Of a DNA stretch of 64,000 nucleotides, positions 45,734 through 55,050 are shown in pieces. Made by a program: the position numbers and the translations under genes. The notes beneath the pieces were generated by a model, which did not search any database, had not been told where the DNA came from, and saw only the letters and a list, made by a program, of their open reading frames with translations. The stretch covers positions 1 to 64,000 of the forward strand of contig MNXU01000064.1 of NCBI GenBank assembly GCA_001872285.1. The letters run 5' to 3'. How positions within the stretch are numbered: the first letter of the stretch is position 1; each line of letters starts with the position of its first letter. This DNA comes from Betaproteobacteria bacterium CG2_30_68_42. Its GTDB lineage: Bacteria > Pseudomonadota > Gammaproteobacteria > Burkholderiales > Rhodocyclaceae.

Positions 45734-46207
45734 TCAGAGCGCGCCCTCGTGGCGCAGCAGCCAGCGCTTGACCTCGATCAGGAATCCGCCGCGCGCTCCC
45801 GCGAACCCGCCCGGCCCACCGCCCGCAGCCACCACGCGATGGCAGGGCACCACGATCGGGAAAGGGTTCGCCGCGCAGGCCTGGCCCACCGCGCGCGGGC
45901 TCGCCGCGAGCGCCAGGGCGATGCTGCCATAGGTGCGCGTCTCGCCTCGGGGGATCGCCGCGATGGCCTTCCACACCCGCCGCTGGAAGGGCGTGCCCGC
46001 GGCTGCCAGCGGCAGCTCGATGCGCGCATCGGGATCGTCGAGCCATGCGCGCAGTCGGGCGCAGGCAGTGCGTTCCAGCGCACCCTTCGCGCGCACCGGT
46101 GTCGTGCCGGGCGGAAGGAACCGGATCTCGGATAATGTTTCGGCCCGGGTGCGCAGTCCGAGCGCTCCGAAGGGCACCTCCAGAACCGCGTCGAATTCAG
46201 CGTCCAT
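45734..46207 (-). CDS. ogt: Methylated-DNA--protein-cysteine methyltransferase (Ogt)
   Basis: A 157-residue suicide enzyme that removes alkyl groups from O6-alkylguanine. The active-site motif is PIVVPCHRVVAAGGG, with the acceptor Cys, preceded by the winged-helix segment TPFQRRVWKAIAAIPRGETRTYGSIA. It overlaps the DUF1850 gene by 11 bases and lies 32 bases before xerD. Confidence 0.93.
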   Translation of the reverse strand: MDAEFDAVLEVPFGALGLRTRAETLSEIRFLPPGTTPVRAKGALERTACARLRAWLDDPDARIELPLAAAGTPFQRRVWKAIAAIPRGETRTYGSIALALAASPRAVGQACAANPFPIVVPCHRVVAAGGGPGGFAGARGGFLIEVKRWLLRHEGAL

Positions 46208-46589
46208 TCTCCGGCCTCCCGTCGCATGCGTACAGCTCGACCGTGGCATTGTGCGCGGGGCCGGCGAGCTCGGCAAGGGGCCGGCAGCGCCCCGCCGCGC
46301 ACAGCGTGTAGCCGGCCACGAAGTTCGAATGGGCGAGCCGCAGGCGTTCGATCGGGGCGAGCCGGGGGCGGTAGCGCCAGACCCCGTGCTCCAGCACGGC
46401 GTCATCGGGCGGCTCCATGCCGGCGCCGCTGGCGCGGATGCGCGCTTGCGCGATCACGAGGCGACCGGCCTCGATGCGCCAGTCTTCTTCCCAGCGGACC
46501 TTCTCGATCGAGTGGGTCCAGGCGAGCGTGAAGGCCTGCACCGGCAGGAAGGCCACGAGGGCTCCCGCGGCCACGCACAGGCCGCTCAC
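46197..46589 (-). CDS. DUF1850 protein associated with TRAP transporter
   Basis: A 130-residue protein with an N-terminal signal or anchor helix (GTG start, VSGLCVAAGALVAFLPVQAF) and the DUF1850 core FTLAWTHSIEKVRWEEDWRIEAGRLVIAQARIRASGAGM. Its start overlaps the TRAP permease stop (GTGA). DUF1850 genes regularly accompany TAXI-type TRAP permeases. The role is unknown; periplasmic accessory function is plausible. Confidence 0.85.
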   Translation of the reverse strand: MSGLCVAAGALVAFLPVQAFTLAWTHSIEKVRWEEDWRIEAGRLVIAQARIRASGAGMEPPDDAVLEHGVWRYRPRLAPIERLRLAHSNFVAGYTLCAAGRCRPLAELAGPAHNATVELYACDGRPENGR

Positions 46590-48634
46590 GCCTGCGCGCT
46601 CCGCCGCCCGCGCCAGAGGTGCCAGACGATCGTCACCGCGGCGAGCGCGAAGCCGATCTCGTCGGTGAGAGGAAGTGCCGCGATCAGGAACCCGGCCGTG
46701 GCCGCAGCGAGCGCGCGTTCCGGCCAGGTCATGGGGGTTCTCAGGAACCCGATCAAGGCGGCTCCCCACAGTCCGATCGCGACCAGGGCCTTGAACGCGA
46801 TGTAGGACACGTCGAGCGCGGTGCCCCCCTGGATCATCAGCGCCGGTGCGTAGACGGCCATGTAGGGGATCATGAAACCGGCGGTCGCGATTCGCACCGC
46901 CTGGATGCCGATGCGCAGCCCCGTCGCTCCGGCGATCGGCGCGGCAGCGAAGGCGGCCAGCGCGACCGGCGGGGTGAGATCGGCGAGGATGCCGAAATAG
47001 AACACGAACATGTGCGAGACGATGAGCGGCACGCCGAGCTGGAACAGCGCAGGCGCGGCGAGCGAGCTGGTGATGATGTAGTTGGGGATGGTCGGGATCC
47101 CCATGCCCAGCACCAGGCACACGAACATCGTCAGTACCAGGGACAGGAACAGGCTCTGCCCGCCGAGCTGGATGACGAAGCCGGCGAAGGTGGTCGCCAC
47201 CCCGGTCAGGGTGATGACCCCGATGATCACGCCGACGATCGCGCAGGCGATTCCGACCGGCAGCGCGTGCTGCGCGCCTTGCGCCAGCCCATCCACCGCG
47301 AGGCGCAGCGTCTGCCTGCCGCCCCGGACGATGAAGCACCCCAGCGCGAGGACGGCGACGATGGCGAAGAACACGCCCACCCCGAGCTTGACGAACGCCG
47401 CGCAAGCCAGCCCCAGCGCCACCCAGAACGCGATCCGCAGCGCGTTGCCCGTCAGCCGCAGCGCGATCGCCATCCCCAGGATCAGGATGGCGGTGAGTGC
47501 AAGTCCGACGGTGCCGGAGAACAGCGGCGTGTATCCCGCGAACAGCAGCCAGACGAGTGCGACGAGCGGGAGCGCGAGGTGCCATCCTGCGCGCAACGCC
47601 GCCCACGCATCGGGACATTCCGCCTTCGGCAGGCCGGTGAGTCCCAGCCGCCCGGCCTCGATGTGCACCATCCAGAACGCGGAGCCGAAATACAGCAGCG
47701 CCGGGATCGTCGCCGCCTTGACGATCTCGACATAGGGGACGTTGATCGTCTCGGCCATGATGAAGGCGACCGCGCCCATCACCGGCGGCATGATCTGCCC
47801 GCCCATGCTCGAGGTCGCCTCCACTCCGCCGGCGAACTCCGGCCGGTAGCCGAACCGCTTCATCAGCGGAATCGTGAACTGGCCGGTGGTCACGACGTTC
47901 GCCACGCCCGAACCGTTGATCGTGCCCATCAGTCCGGAGGAGATCACCGAGACCTTGGCTGGCCCGCCGCGCGTGTGCCCGACGGTGCCGAGCGCGACGT
48001 CGGTGAACAGCCGGATCATCCCGGCCTGTTCGAGGAACGATCCGAACAGGATGAACAGGAAGATGTAGGTCGAGGACACATAGGTCGGAATGCCGTAGAT
48101 TCCCTCGGTGCCGAAGCCGAGCTGGTCGATCACCTGGCTCGCGGCGAAGCCGCGGTGCGCGAGCCCGCCGGGGAGATGATCGCCGAACAGCGCATAGGCG
48201 AGGAAGCCCGCGCAGATGATCGGCAGCGCCGGGCCCATCACCCTGCGGGTGGCCTCGAACACCAGGATCAGGGTGAGCGTGCCGACCACCATGTCGAGGC
48301 GCGTCGGATCGCCCGCATGCTGGATGAGATCTGCCTCGAAGACCCAGTGGTACAGGCCAAGTACGAAACTCCCGAGCCCGAGCACCCAGGCGATCCCCGG
48401 CCAGGGCCGCCGGCCGGGGTGCCATGCCGGGAAAAGCAGGAAGCTCATCCACAGCAGGAAGCCGACGTGGATCCCGCGCACGACCACGCTGGACAGCGGG
48501 CTGAATGCGGCGGTGACGACCTGGAAGGCCGAGAAGAGAATCGCGATCAGGTAGATCGCGCGGGCGCGCCCGCCGGCGTCCCAGCCGAACGAGCGCACCA
48601 CGCCCGGCAGGCCGTCAGCGGCCGATGTGGACAA
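46586..48634 (-). CDS. TRAP transporter fused permease (TAXI type)
   Basis: A membrane protein of 682 residues that fuses the small (DctQ-like) and large (DctM-like) TRAP permease subunits. The DctM-like core is visible in FLLWMSFLLFPAW, the GTINGSGVANVVTTGQFTIPLMKRFGYRPEFAGGVEATSSMGGQIMPPVMGAVAF region and LGMGIPTIPNYIITSSLAAPAL. It is driven by a Na+ or H+ gradient. Gene order is receptor, permease, DUF1850. Confidence 0.93.
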   Translation of the reverse strand: MSTSAADGLPGVVRSFGWDAGGRARAIYLIAILFSAFQVVTAAFSPLSSVVVRGIHVGFLLWMSFLLFPAWHPGRRPWPGIAWVLGLGSFVLGLYHWVFEADLIQHAGDPTRLDMVVGTLTLILVFEATRRVMGPALPIICAGFLAYALFGDHLPGGLAHRGFAASQVIDQLGFGTEGIYGIPTYVSSTYIFLFILFGSFLEQAGMIRLFTDVALGTVGHTRGGPAKVSVISSGLMGTINGSGVANVVTTGQFTIPLMKRFGYRPEFAGGVEATSSMGGQIMPPVMGAVAFIMAETINVPYVEIVKAATIPALLYFGSAFWMVHIEAGRLGLTGLPKAECPDAWAALRAGWHLALPLVALVWLLFAGYTPLFSGTVGLALTAILILGMAIALRLTGNALRIAFWVALGLACAAFVKLGVGVFFAIVAVLALGCFIVRGGRQTLRLAVDGLAQGAQHALPVGIACAIVGVIIGVITLTGVATTFAGFVIQLGGQSLFLSLVLTMFVCLVLGMGIPTIPNYIITSSLAAPALFQLGVPLIVSHMFVFYFGILADLTPPVALAAFAAAPIAGATGLRIGIQAVRIATAGFMIPYMAVYAPALMIQGGTALDVSYIAFKALVAIGLWGAALIGFLRTPMTWPERALAAATAGFLIAALPLTDEIGFALAAVTIVWHLWRGRRSAQA

Positions 48635-48699
48635 GATCTCGGTGCGCCAAGACGGGGATTCGCCGGCCGCAGCCGCTCAGGCTGCGGCCGGCCGAGGCT

Positions 48700-49650
48700 C
48701 TATTTGATCAGGCCGACCTCGCGGTAGTACTTCTCGGCGCCGGGGTGCAGCGGCAGCGGCATGCCCTTGACCGCGTTCTCGCGCCTGATCTGCTTGGCCG
48801 CCGCGTGCGCCGCGACCATCATGTCGAGGTTCTCATACATGGCCTTCGTCATCTTGTAGACCAGATCGGCGGGCACGCCCTCGTGGCTGACGAGAAAGTT
48901 CGGGATGCCCGCGGTCGGCACCGCGCTCGTCTGGCCCTGGTAGGTGTTGGCGGGGATCTGCACCGGCTGGTAAGCCGCGTCGCCGACCTTGGCGACGACC
49001 TCCGGCGGGATGGGCACGATCACGATGCTGACCGAGGCGGCCAGGTCCCGGATCGAGGCCACCCCGAGGCCGGCGGACTGGAGCGTGACGTCGAGCTGGC
49101 GGTTCTTCATCAGCTCCACCGATTCCCCGAACGGCAGGTACTCGACCTTGGCGAAGTCGGCATAGGACAGCCCGGCCGCCTTGAGGATCGAGCGCGCGTT
49201 CAGCTCGGTGCCCGACTTCGGCGCGCCCACCGAGATGCGCTTGCCCTTGAGATCGGCCATCGACTTGATGCCCGAGCCGGCCGAGGCGACGATCTGGATG
49301 TAGTTCGTATAGGTCGCCGACACCCCACGCAGCCGCTTGAGCGGGGTCTTGAAGCCCGCTTCGGCGTTGCCGTTCCAGGCCAGGCTCAGGGCGTCGCCCA
49401 GCGTGAGTGCGGCCTCTCCGCGTCCGGCCTGGAGCAGATTGAGGTTCTCGGCCGAGGCCTTGGTCGACTGCACTGTCGCCTTCACGCCGGGGATGGCCTT
49501 GCCGTAGATCTGGCTCAGCGAAACCCCGAGCGGATAGTAGATCCCGCTCGTACCGCCGGTGAGCACGTTGATGAACTGCTGCGCGGCGGCAGGCGCAGCG
49601 AACATCGCGGCGGTGACTGCTGCCAGGAACGCGCGTGTCCAGTGTTTCAT
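48700..49650 (-). CDS. TAXI-family TRAP solute-binding protein
   Basis: Periplasmic receptor of 316 residues. Signal peptide MKHWTRAFLAAVTAAMFAAP with cleavage near AAAQQF, then the TAXI motif INVLTGGTSGIYYPLGVSLSQIY. The lobe region KGKRISVGAPKSGTELNARSILKAAGLSY is typical. Ligands of this family include glutamate, other C4-C5 dicarboxylates and aromatic acids; nothing here decides. It lies 65 bp upstream of the permease gene. Confidence 0.92.
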   Translation of the reverse strand: MKHWTRAFLAAVTAAMFAAPAAAQQFINVLTGGTSGIYYPLGVSLSQIYGKAIPGVKATVQSTKASAENLNLLQAGRGEAALTLGDALSLAWNGNAEAGFKTPLKRLRGVSATYTNYIQIVASAGSGIKSMADLKGKRISVGAPKSGTELNARSILKAAGLSYADFAKVEYLPFGESVELMKNRQLDVTLQSAGLGVASIRDLAASVSIVIVPIPPEVVAKVGDAAYQPVQIPANTYQGQTSAVPTAGIPNFLVSHEGVPADLVYKMTKAMYENLDMMVAAHAAAKQIRRENAVKGMPLPLHPGAEKYYREVGLIK

Positions 49651-49706
49651 CTCTCCTCCTCTGTGACCGGGTTGTTGGAGTTGCAAATTATAGACGCATC
49701 CGGGCA

Positions 49707-50291
49707 TCAGCCCGCCGGCTTGCCGAGCAGCGCGTCCTTGAGGTCGTCCTGCGCCGGTCTTGCGCCGAGCCAGATCCTGAGCAGGGCCTGGTAGAAATCC
49801 TCGCCGGCGATATCCTTGCCCATCGGCTGGCCCCGCACCGTCAGGCGGGTGCCCGACTCGGGCAGATAGTCGAGATCGACCACCGTGCCCTCGGTGACCT
49901 CCTTCGCCTCCAGCATGGCGGCGCGGAACTGCTCGGCCCGATCGCGGATTTGCGCGAACTGCGCCTCGCCGGTGTTGTTCTTCAGGCCGCTCATCAGCGC
50001 CTCCGCGAAGTCCTGCGCACTGACGTCCCGCAGCAGGACGATGTGGGCGCGCTTCGGGCCCTTGAGCGCGAGCACCTGCGCCGCATCGGGTTTCTTCTCG
50101 CTCAGGTACAGGCCCATGGCATAGACCTTGAAGAAGACCTTCACCCGCAGCCCGGCGCCGTTCAGTACCAGTTCGCCCGCGCCGGCCTTCATTCGGTCCT
50201 CGAATTTCACCCCGGCGACCTCCGTGGCCGCGAGCAGCGGAACGGCCGTGGCGGCGGCCAGCACCAGCAACATCGCCCGAATCGCCTTCAT
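49707..50291 (-). CDS. Chalcone-isomerase-like secreted protein
   Basis: A protein of 194 residues with a signal peptide (MKAIRAMLLVLAAATAVPLLA), then the chalcone-isomerase-like fold: EVAGVKFEDRMKAGAGELVLNGAGLRVKVFFKVYAMGLYLSEK and HIVLLRDVSAQDFAEALMSGL. Bacterial members have no known isomerase substrate and may bind fatty acids or other lipids. It stands alone between the TRAP receptor and the tartrate dehydrogenase gene. Confidence 0.85.
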   Translation of the reverse strand: MKAIRAMLLVLAAATAVPLLAATEVAGVKFEDRMKAGAGELVLNGAGLRVKVFFKVYAMGLYLSEKKPDAAQVLALKGPKRAHIVLLRDVSAQDFAEALMSGLKNNTGEAQFAQIRDRAEQFRAAMLEAKEVTEGTVVDLDYLPESGTRLTVRGQPMGKDIAGEDFYQALLRIWLGARPAQDDLKDALLGKPAG

Positions 50292-50328
50292 CGCACTCCT
50301 CCCCTCGTTCGATGGCAAGTCCCGTACT

Positions 50329-51396
50329 CTACACCGCCTGCGCCACCGCCCGACCGACCTCGGCGGTGGTGGCGGTGCCGCCCAGATCCGGAGTCTTCGG
50401 CCCGCTCTCCAGCACCGCCTCGATCGCGCGCACCACCGCCTGCGCCGCCTCGGCGTGTCCGAGGTGTTCCAGCATCAACGCGCCCGACCAGATCTGTCCG
50501 AGCGGATTGGCGATGCCGCGCCCTGCGATGTCCGGGGCGGAGCCATGCACCGGTTCGAACAGCGAGGGAAAGGTTCGCTCGGGGTTGATGTTGGCCGAGG
50601 GCGCGATGCCGATCGTGCCGGTGCACGCCGGCCCCAGGTCGGAGAGGATGTCGCCGAACAGATTCGATGCGACCACGACGTCGAACCAGTCGGGATGCTG
50701 GACGAAGTGCGCGCACAGGATGTCGATGTGGTAGCGGTCGGTGCGCACCTGCGGGAAGCCCGCTGCCATCGCCTCCACCCGCTCATCCCAGAACGGCATG
50801 GTGATCGCGATGCCATTCGACTTGGTCGCCGAGGTCAGGTGCCTGCCGCGCCGCGCGGCGAGTTCGAATGCGTACTTCAGCACGCGGTCGACGCCCGTGC
50901 GCGTCATCACCGTTTCCTGCAACACCACTTCGCGCTCCGTGCCCTCGAACATGCGGCCGCCGATCGAGGAGTACTCGCCCTCGGTGTTCTCGCGCACCAC
51001 GACGAAGTCGATGTCGCCCGGACGCCTGCCGGCGAGCGGGCAGCGCATCCCCGGCATCAGCCGCACCGGGCGCAGGTTGATGTACTGGTCGAAGCGGCGC
51101 CGGAACTGGAGCAGCGAGCCCCACAGCGAGACGTGATCGGGAACCGTCTGCGGCCAGCCGACCGCGCCGAAAAGAATCGCATCGTGGCCGCGAATGCGCT
51201 CGAACCAGTCCTCCGGCATCATCTGCCCGTGCGCCCGGTAATAGTCGCAGTTCGCCCACTCGATCCAGTCCCAGGCGAAGGCGATGTCGAACTTCGCCGC
51301 CACCGCGTCGAGCACGCGCACGCCCTCGGGAACGACCTCGCGGCCGATGCCGTCTCCGGGGATGGTCGCGATCCGATGATTTGTCGCCATGTGCAT
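50329..51396 (-). CDS. ttuC: Tartrate dehydrogenase / 3-isopropylmalate dehydrogenase-family enzyme
   Basis: A NAD-dependent beta-decarboxylating dehydrogenase (355 residues). It shows ATIPGDGIGREVVPEGVRVL, DAILFGAVGWPQTVPDHVSLWG, RENTEGEYSSIGGRMFEGTEREVVLQE, the catalytic Lys in ATKSNGI and SNLFGDILSDLG. The GWPQTVPDHVSLWGSLL segment is that of tartrate dehydrogenase/decarboxylase rather than LeuB, and no leu genes are near. A second in-frame ATG at 51390 is possible. Substrate could be tartrate or D-malate. Confidence 0.85.
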   Translation of the reverse strand: MHMATNHRIATIPGDGIGREVVPEGVRVLDAVAAKFDIAFAWDWIEWANCDYYRAHGQMMPEDWFERIRGHDAILFGAVGWPQTVPDHVSLWGSLLQFRRRFDQYINLRPVRLMPGMRCPLAGRRPGDIDFVVVRENTEGEYSSIGGRMFEGTEREVVLQETVMTRTGVDRVLKYAFELAARRGRHLTSATKSNGIAITMPFWDERVEAMAAGFPQVRTDRYHIDILCAHFVQHPDWFDVVVASNLFGDILSDLGPACTGTIGIAPSANINPERTFPSLFEPVHGSAPDIAGRGIANPLGQIWSGALMLEHLGHAEAAQAVVRAIEAVLESGPKTPDLGGTATTAEVGRAVAQAV

Positions 51397-51440
51397 GCCT
51401 CTCCTCTCGGCCTTGCGCGTTCTGCCGCCCGCGCAGTCGT

Positions 51441-52136
51441 TCAGGTCACGGTGCCGACGAGCGCCCCGACCCCCGCGGTCAGCCCCATCGCCGCCGCGCC
51501 CCAGAAGCTCACCCGCACCGCCCCCGTGCCCATGCGCGCGCCCCCGGCGCGGGCCGCGAGAGCGCCGAGGCCGGCGAGAAATGCGAGCGACATCGCGGCG
51601 ACCGCGGCGATCAGCGCCTTCCCGGGGACGAGCGCCGCGACCGCGAGCGGCAGTGCAGCGCCGAGCGCGAAGCTCGCCGCCGAAGCGGATGCCGCCTGGA
51701 GCGGGCGCGCGGCGAGCGGCGCGGAAATGCCGAGCTCGTCGCGCGCATGGGCGCCGAGCGCGTCATGGGCCATGAGCGCTTCGGCGACCCGCTGCGCGAG
51801 TTCCGGATCGAGTCCCCGGCCGATGTAGATGTGCGCCAGTTCCCGGTGCTCGGCGTGCGGGTCGGCGTTGAGCTCCCTGCGCTCGCGTTCGAGGTCCGCC
51901 TGCTCGGTGTCGGCCTGCGAATGCACCGAAACGTACTCGCCGGCGGCCATCGACATGGCTCCCGCGACCAGTCCGGCCACTCCGGCGATCAGCACATCGG
52001 CATGGGTGGCGCCGGCTGCCGCCACGCCCAGCAGCAGGCTCGCGGTGGAGACGATGCCGTCGTTCGCGCCCAGCACCGCGGCGCGCAGCCAGCCCACGCG
52101 ATCGGTGCGGTGGCGTTCCCAGTGGTGCGGGATCAT
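51441..52136 (-). CDS. VIT1/CCC1-family metal transporter
   Basis: A membrane protein of 231 residues with a cytoplasmic helical insert. Conserved parts are WLRAAVLGANDGIVSTASLLLGVAAAGA, AGAMSMAAGEYVSVHSQADTEQADLERERREL and three C-terminal hydrophobic segments. The family moves Fe(II) or Mn(II). It sits between proA and the dehydrogenase gene on the same strand. Confidence 0.9.
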   Translation of the reverse strand: MIPHHWERHRTDRVGWLRAAVLGANDGIVSTASLLLGVAAAGATHADVLIAGVAGLVAGAMSMAAGEYVSVHSQADTEQADLERERRELNADPHAEHRELAHIYIGRGLDPELAQRVAEALMAHDALGAHARDELGISAPLAARPLQAASASAASFALGAALPLAVAALVPGKALIAAVAAMSLAFLAGLGALAARAGGARMGTGAVRVSFWGAAAMGLTAGVGALVGTVT

Positions 52137-52143
52137 GCGAGGG

Positions 52144-53421
52144 TCAGCGGCGGACTTCGCCGTTGCCGAGCACGATCCACTTCAGGCTGGTCAGGCCTTC
52201 CAGCCCGACCGGCCCGCGCGCGTGCAGCTTGTCGGTTGAGATGCCGATCTCCGCGCCCAGACCGTATTCGAAGCCGTCGGCGAAGCGGGTCGAGGCATTC
52301 ACCATCACCGAGCTCGAATCGACTTCGCGCAGGAAGCGCAGGGCGGCACCATAGTCCTCGGTGACGATTGCGTCGGTATGCTGCGAGGAATAGCGGTTGA
52401 TGTGCCCGATCGCCTCATCGAGACCCGCCACCACCTTCACCGAAATGATCGCGGCGAGGTATTCCGCGCTCCAGTCCTGCTCGGTCGCAGGCCGCAGGCG
52501 CGCCTCGTCGATGCCTGCTGCGCGCAGCAGCGCGAGCGATTCGGCGCAGCAGCGCATCTCCACGCCCTTGCGCGCGAGCATCGCGCCGATCTTCGGCAGC
52601 AGGCTCGCCGCCGCCGCGCGCGCCACGAGCAGCGACTCCGCGGTGTTGCAGGTGCCCAGCCGCTGGGTCTTCGCGTTCTCGACGATCGCCAGCGCCTTTT
52701 CCGGATCGGCCGCCGCATCGACATAGACGTGGCAGTTGCCGTCGAGATGCCTGATCACCGGGATGCGCGACTCGCGTGCGACGCGTTCGATCAGTGCCTT
52801 GCCGCCGCGCGGCACGATGACATCGACGAACTCGCGCATCGTCACCAGTTCGCCCACGGCCGCGCGCTCGGTGGTCTCGACCACCTGCACCGCGGTCTCG
52901 GGCAGCCCGGCCTCGCGCAGTCCTTCGCGCAGCAGGCCCGCCAGCGCGCGGTTGCAGGAGATCGCCTCGGAGCCGCCGCGCAGGATCGCCGCATTGCCCG
53001 ATTTCAGGCACAGTCCGGCGGCATCCACGGTGACGTTCGGTCGCGCCTCGTAGATGATGCCGATCACGCCGAGCGGCACCCGCATCCTGCCGACCCGGAT
53101 CCCCGAGGGGCGGTACTTGAGATCGGAGATCTCGCCGACCGGATCGGGCAGCGCCGCGACCTGTTCGAGCCCGGCCGCCATGGCCTCGATCGCGGCTTCC
53201 GAAAGCTCCAGCCGGTCGAGCAGGGCGGGGGCGAGTCCGGCCGCGCGCGCGGCTTCCACGTCCTCGCGGTTGGCCTGGCGCAGGGCCGCCGCATCGCGAC
53301 GGATCGCCTCGGCGACCGCGGCGAGCGCCGCGTTCCTCACCCGCGTCGATGAGCGCGCCACTTCGCGCGAGGACTCCCGCGCCTGACGGCCCAGCGTCTG
53401 CATGTAATTCCTGACGTTCAT
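52144..53421 (-). CDS. proA: Glutamate-5-semialdehyde dehydrogenase (gamma-glutamyl phosphate reductase) ProA
   Basis: The second enzyme of proline synthesis (425 residues). It reduces gamma-glutamyl phosphate with NADPH. The catalytic Cys is in [13 protein letters not shown]; other marks are [46 protein letters not shown] and the [17 protein letters not shown] end. It starts 20 bases downstream of the holA stop, which lies in a repeat. No proB is in the window. Confidence 0.96.
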   Translation of the reverse strand: MNVRNYMQTLGRQARESSREVARSSTRVRNAALAAVAEAIRRDAAALRQANREDVEAARAAGLAPALLDRLELSEAAIEAMAAGLEQVAALPDPVGEISDLKYRPSGIRVGRMRVPLGVIGIIYEARPNVTVDAAGLCLKSGNAAILRGGSEAISCNRALAGLLREGLREAGLPETAVQVVETTERAAVGELVTMREFVDVIVPRGGKALIERVARESRIPVIRHLDGNCHVYVDAAADPEKALAIVENAKTQRLGTCNTAESLLVARAAAASLLPKIGAMLARKGVEMRCCAESLALLRAAGIDEARLRPATEQDWSAEYLAAIISVKVVAGLDEAIGHINRYSSQHTDAIVTEDYGAALRFLREVDSSSVMVNASTRFADGFEYGLGAEIGISTDKLHARGPVGLEGLTSLKWIVLGNGEVRR

Positions 53422-53430
53422 GAATTCCCA

Positions 53431-53515
53431 GTTTCAGGTTTCAGGTTTCAGGTTTCAGGTTCGGGATCGCGACGCGCTCCGCCGACTTGGAACATGAAAC
53501 TTGAAACCCGGAACC
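53431..53515. repeat. GTTTCAG heptamer array and related inverted stretch at the holA 3' end
   Basis: Four perfect copies of GTTTCAG at 53431-53458 are followed by unrelated sequence and then gaaacttgaaacccggaacc (53496-53515), an inverted relative of the array. The holA stop codon (53441-53443) lies inside the heptamers, and the last 20 or so codons of holA come from the element. Similar gttccgggttt-type text occurs at 7395-7413 and 60188-60266. Confidence 0.75.
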
Positions 53516-54529
53516 ATGTAATGGGGTCGTGATCCGCAACGCGAGCTGGAGAAACTCGTCCCACACGTCCCCGCGGCGCAGGCCCTTGATGGTGCGGTCG
53601 ATGCGGGCCGCGTGGCTGAGGGCGGCGGACAGCACCTTCGCGGGCAGACGCCGCGCCGCCTGCTCGGCCGCGCGCGCACGCGCGGCGTCGAACACCCGCG
53701 CTTGCTTCAGCGCCGCGGCCGGAGGCCGGCCCTGGTCGATCGCGCGCCGCACGGCCGCGACCGTACGGATCTCGGTGGCGAAGGCCCACAGCACCAGCGG
53801 CGCCGCGGCGCCCTCCGCACGCAGGCCGTCGAGCAGCCGCGCGCAGCGAGCGCTCGCGCCTGCGGCGAGCGCTGCGCGCAACTTGTCGACATCATAGCGT
53901 GCGACGTTCAGCACCGCATCCTCGACCTGCGCCAGGCTCAGCTCGCCTGCGGGGTAGAGAGCCGCGAGCTTGCGGATCTCCTGGTGTGCGGCGAGCAGGT
54001 TGCCCTCGACCTGCTCGGCGATGAATTCCAGCGCATCGGGCGGCGCCGACTGGCCCTGCTGCCGCAGCCGGCCGTCGATCCAGGCCGGAAGACGGTCGAG
54101 CGCCGGCGCATCGAGCGCGATCGTCACCCCGGCGCGGGAGAGCGCCTGGAACCAGGCGCTCTTGCGCACCGTCCAGTCGATCTGCGGGAGGCTCACCAGT
54201 GTGAGGACGCCGGCATCGAGCCGCCCGCAGTGGCGGATCAGCGCCTCGGCCCCCTCGCGTCCGGGCTTTCCGCCCGGCAGGCGCAGGTCGATCAGCTTGC
54301 GTGTGCCGAACAGCGAGAGGTTCCCGGCGGCGAGCGCGAGCGCGCCCCAGTCGAAGCCGGGCGTGGCCACCAGCACCTCGCGCTCGGTAAAGCCGTTCGC
54401 CCGTGCTGCCGCGCGGATGGCGTCGGCGGCCTCGATCACCAGCAGCGGCTCGTCGCCGTGCAGGACGTAGAGCGGGGCGAGCGTCTTGGCGAGATGCGCC
54501 GGGAGCTGTTCCGGTCGAAGTTCCGCCAT
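53441..54529 (-). CDS. holA: DNA polymerase III delta subunit HolA
   Basis: Clamp-loader subunit of 362 residues that opens the beta clamp. It starts MAELRPEQLPAHLAKTLAPLYVLHGDEPLLVIEAADAIR, and the central SLPQIDWTVRKSAWFQAL and LEFIAEQVEGNLLAAHQEIRKL segments are typical of HolA. The last 20-25 residues (after LRITTPLHG) are encoded by a low-complexity repeat and are probably not part of the fold. It follows lptE by 14 bases. Confidence 0.93.
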   Translation of the reverse strand: MAELRPEQLPAHLAKTLAPLYVLHGDEPLLVIEAADAIRAAARANGFTEREVLVATPGFDWGALALAAGNLSLFGTRKLIDLRLPGGKPGREGAEALIRHCGRLDAGVLTLVSLPQIDWTVRKSAWFQALSRAGVTIALDAPALDRLPAWIDGRLRQQGQSAPPDALEFIAEQVEGNLLAAHQEIRKLAALYPAGELSLAQVEDAVLNVARYDVDKLRAALAAGASARCARLLDGLRAEGAAAPLVLWAFATEIRTVAAVRRAIDQGRPPAAALKQARVFDAARARAAEQAARRLPAKVLSAALSHAARIDRTIKGLRRGDVWDEFLQLALRITTPLHGSGFQVSCSKSAERVAIPNLKPET

Positions 54530-54543
54530 GGGCGCCGTCGCGC

Positions 54544-55050
54544 TCAGAGCTGTGCCGCCGCCAGGCGCCTGAGCATCTGGTGCACGGCATCGCGCTGCAT
54601 GTCCTGGTAGAGCAGCGCCTCCTCGGCCTCGCGGGCGAGGAGCTGGGAGCTGCTGAAGGGGAACTCGCGAGTGAGCGCAATCCGGCTTTCGGCCACCGCC
54701 ACCTTGCCTGCGGCATCGAGCACGTCGAAGGTGACGCGATAGCCGAGGAGGTACTCGCGCACCTGGCCGGCGGCGTTCAGGGTGAGGACCGACTTCTCCC
54801 TTTCTTCGCCGCGTATCCTGAGTCGGGCGCGCGCTTCTTTCGGCGTGGCGGCGATGCGCGTGCCGCTCTCCGCCTCGATCGCGCGGCGCAGCGCGAGCCG
54901 CAGTTCGGAACTGCCGCCGCTCACATGCACGCTTTCGGTCGCGAGCGCAGGGGCGCCGCGCAACTGGAAGCCGCAGCCGGCGCTCGCAAGCCCGAGCGCC
55001 GCGGCAGCCGCGGCGCAGCGAATGATCCGCCTCGCGCTTGCGCCCGTCAT
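54544..55050 (-). CDS. lptE: LPS-assembly lipoprotein LptE
   Basis: An outer-membrane lipoprotein of 168 residues that plugs LptD during LPS insertion. Signal peptide ends with the lipobox LASAGC (Cys 26), followed by GFQLRGAP, the classic LptE mature start. The rest shows the typical [20 protein letters not shown] and [31 protein letters not shown] segments. It overlaps the leuS stop by four bases and precedes holA, the standard leuS-lptE-holA order. Confidence 0.95.
   Translation of the reverse strand: MTGASARRIIRCAAAAAALGLASAGCGFQLRGAPALATESVHVSGGSSELRLALRRAIEAESGTRIAATPKEARARLRIRGEEREKSVLTLNAAGQVREYLLGYRVTFDVLDAAGKVAVAESRIALTREFPFSSSQLLAREAEEALLYQDMQRDAVHQMLRRLAAAQL

Noticed and set aside
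53431-53460. Microsatellite as phase-variation switch of proA
   Set aside because: The heptamers lie before the proA start but outside its coding frame and its likely ribosome site; only an effect on the holA tail can be argued.
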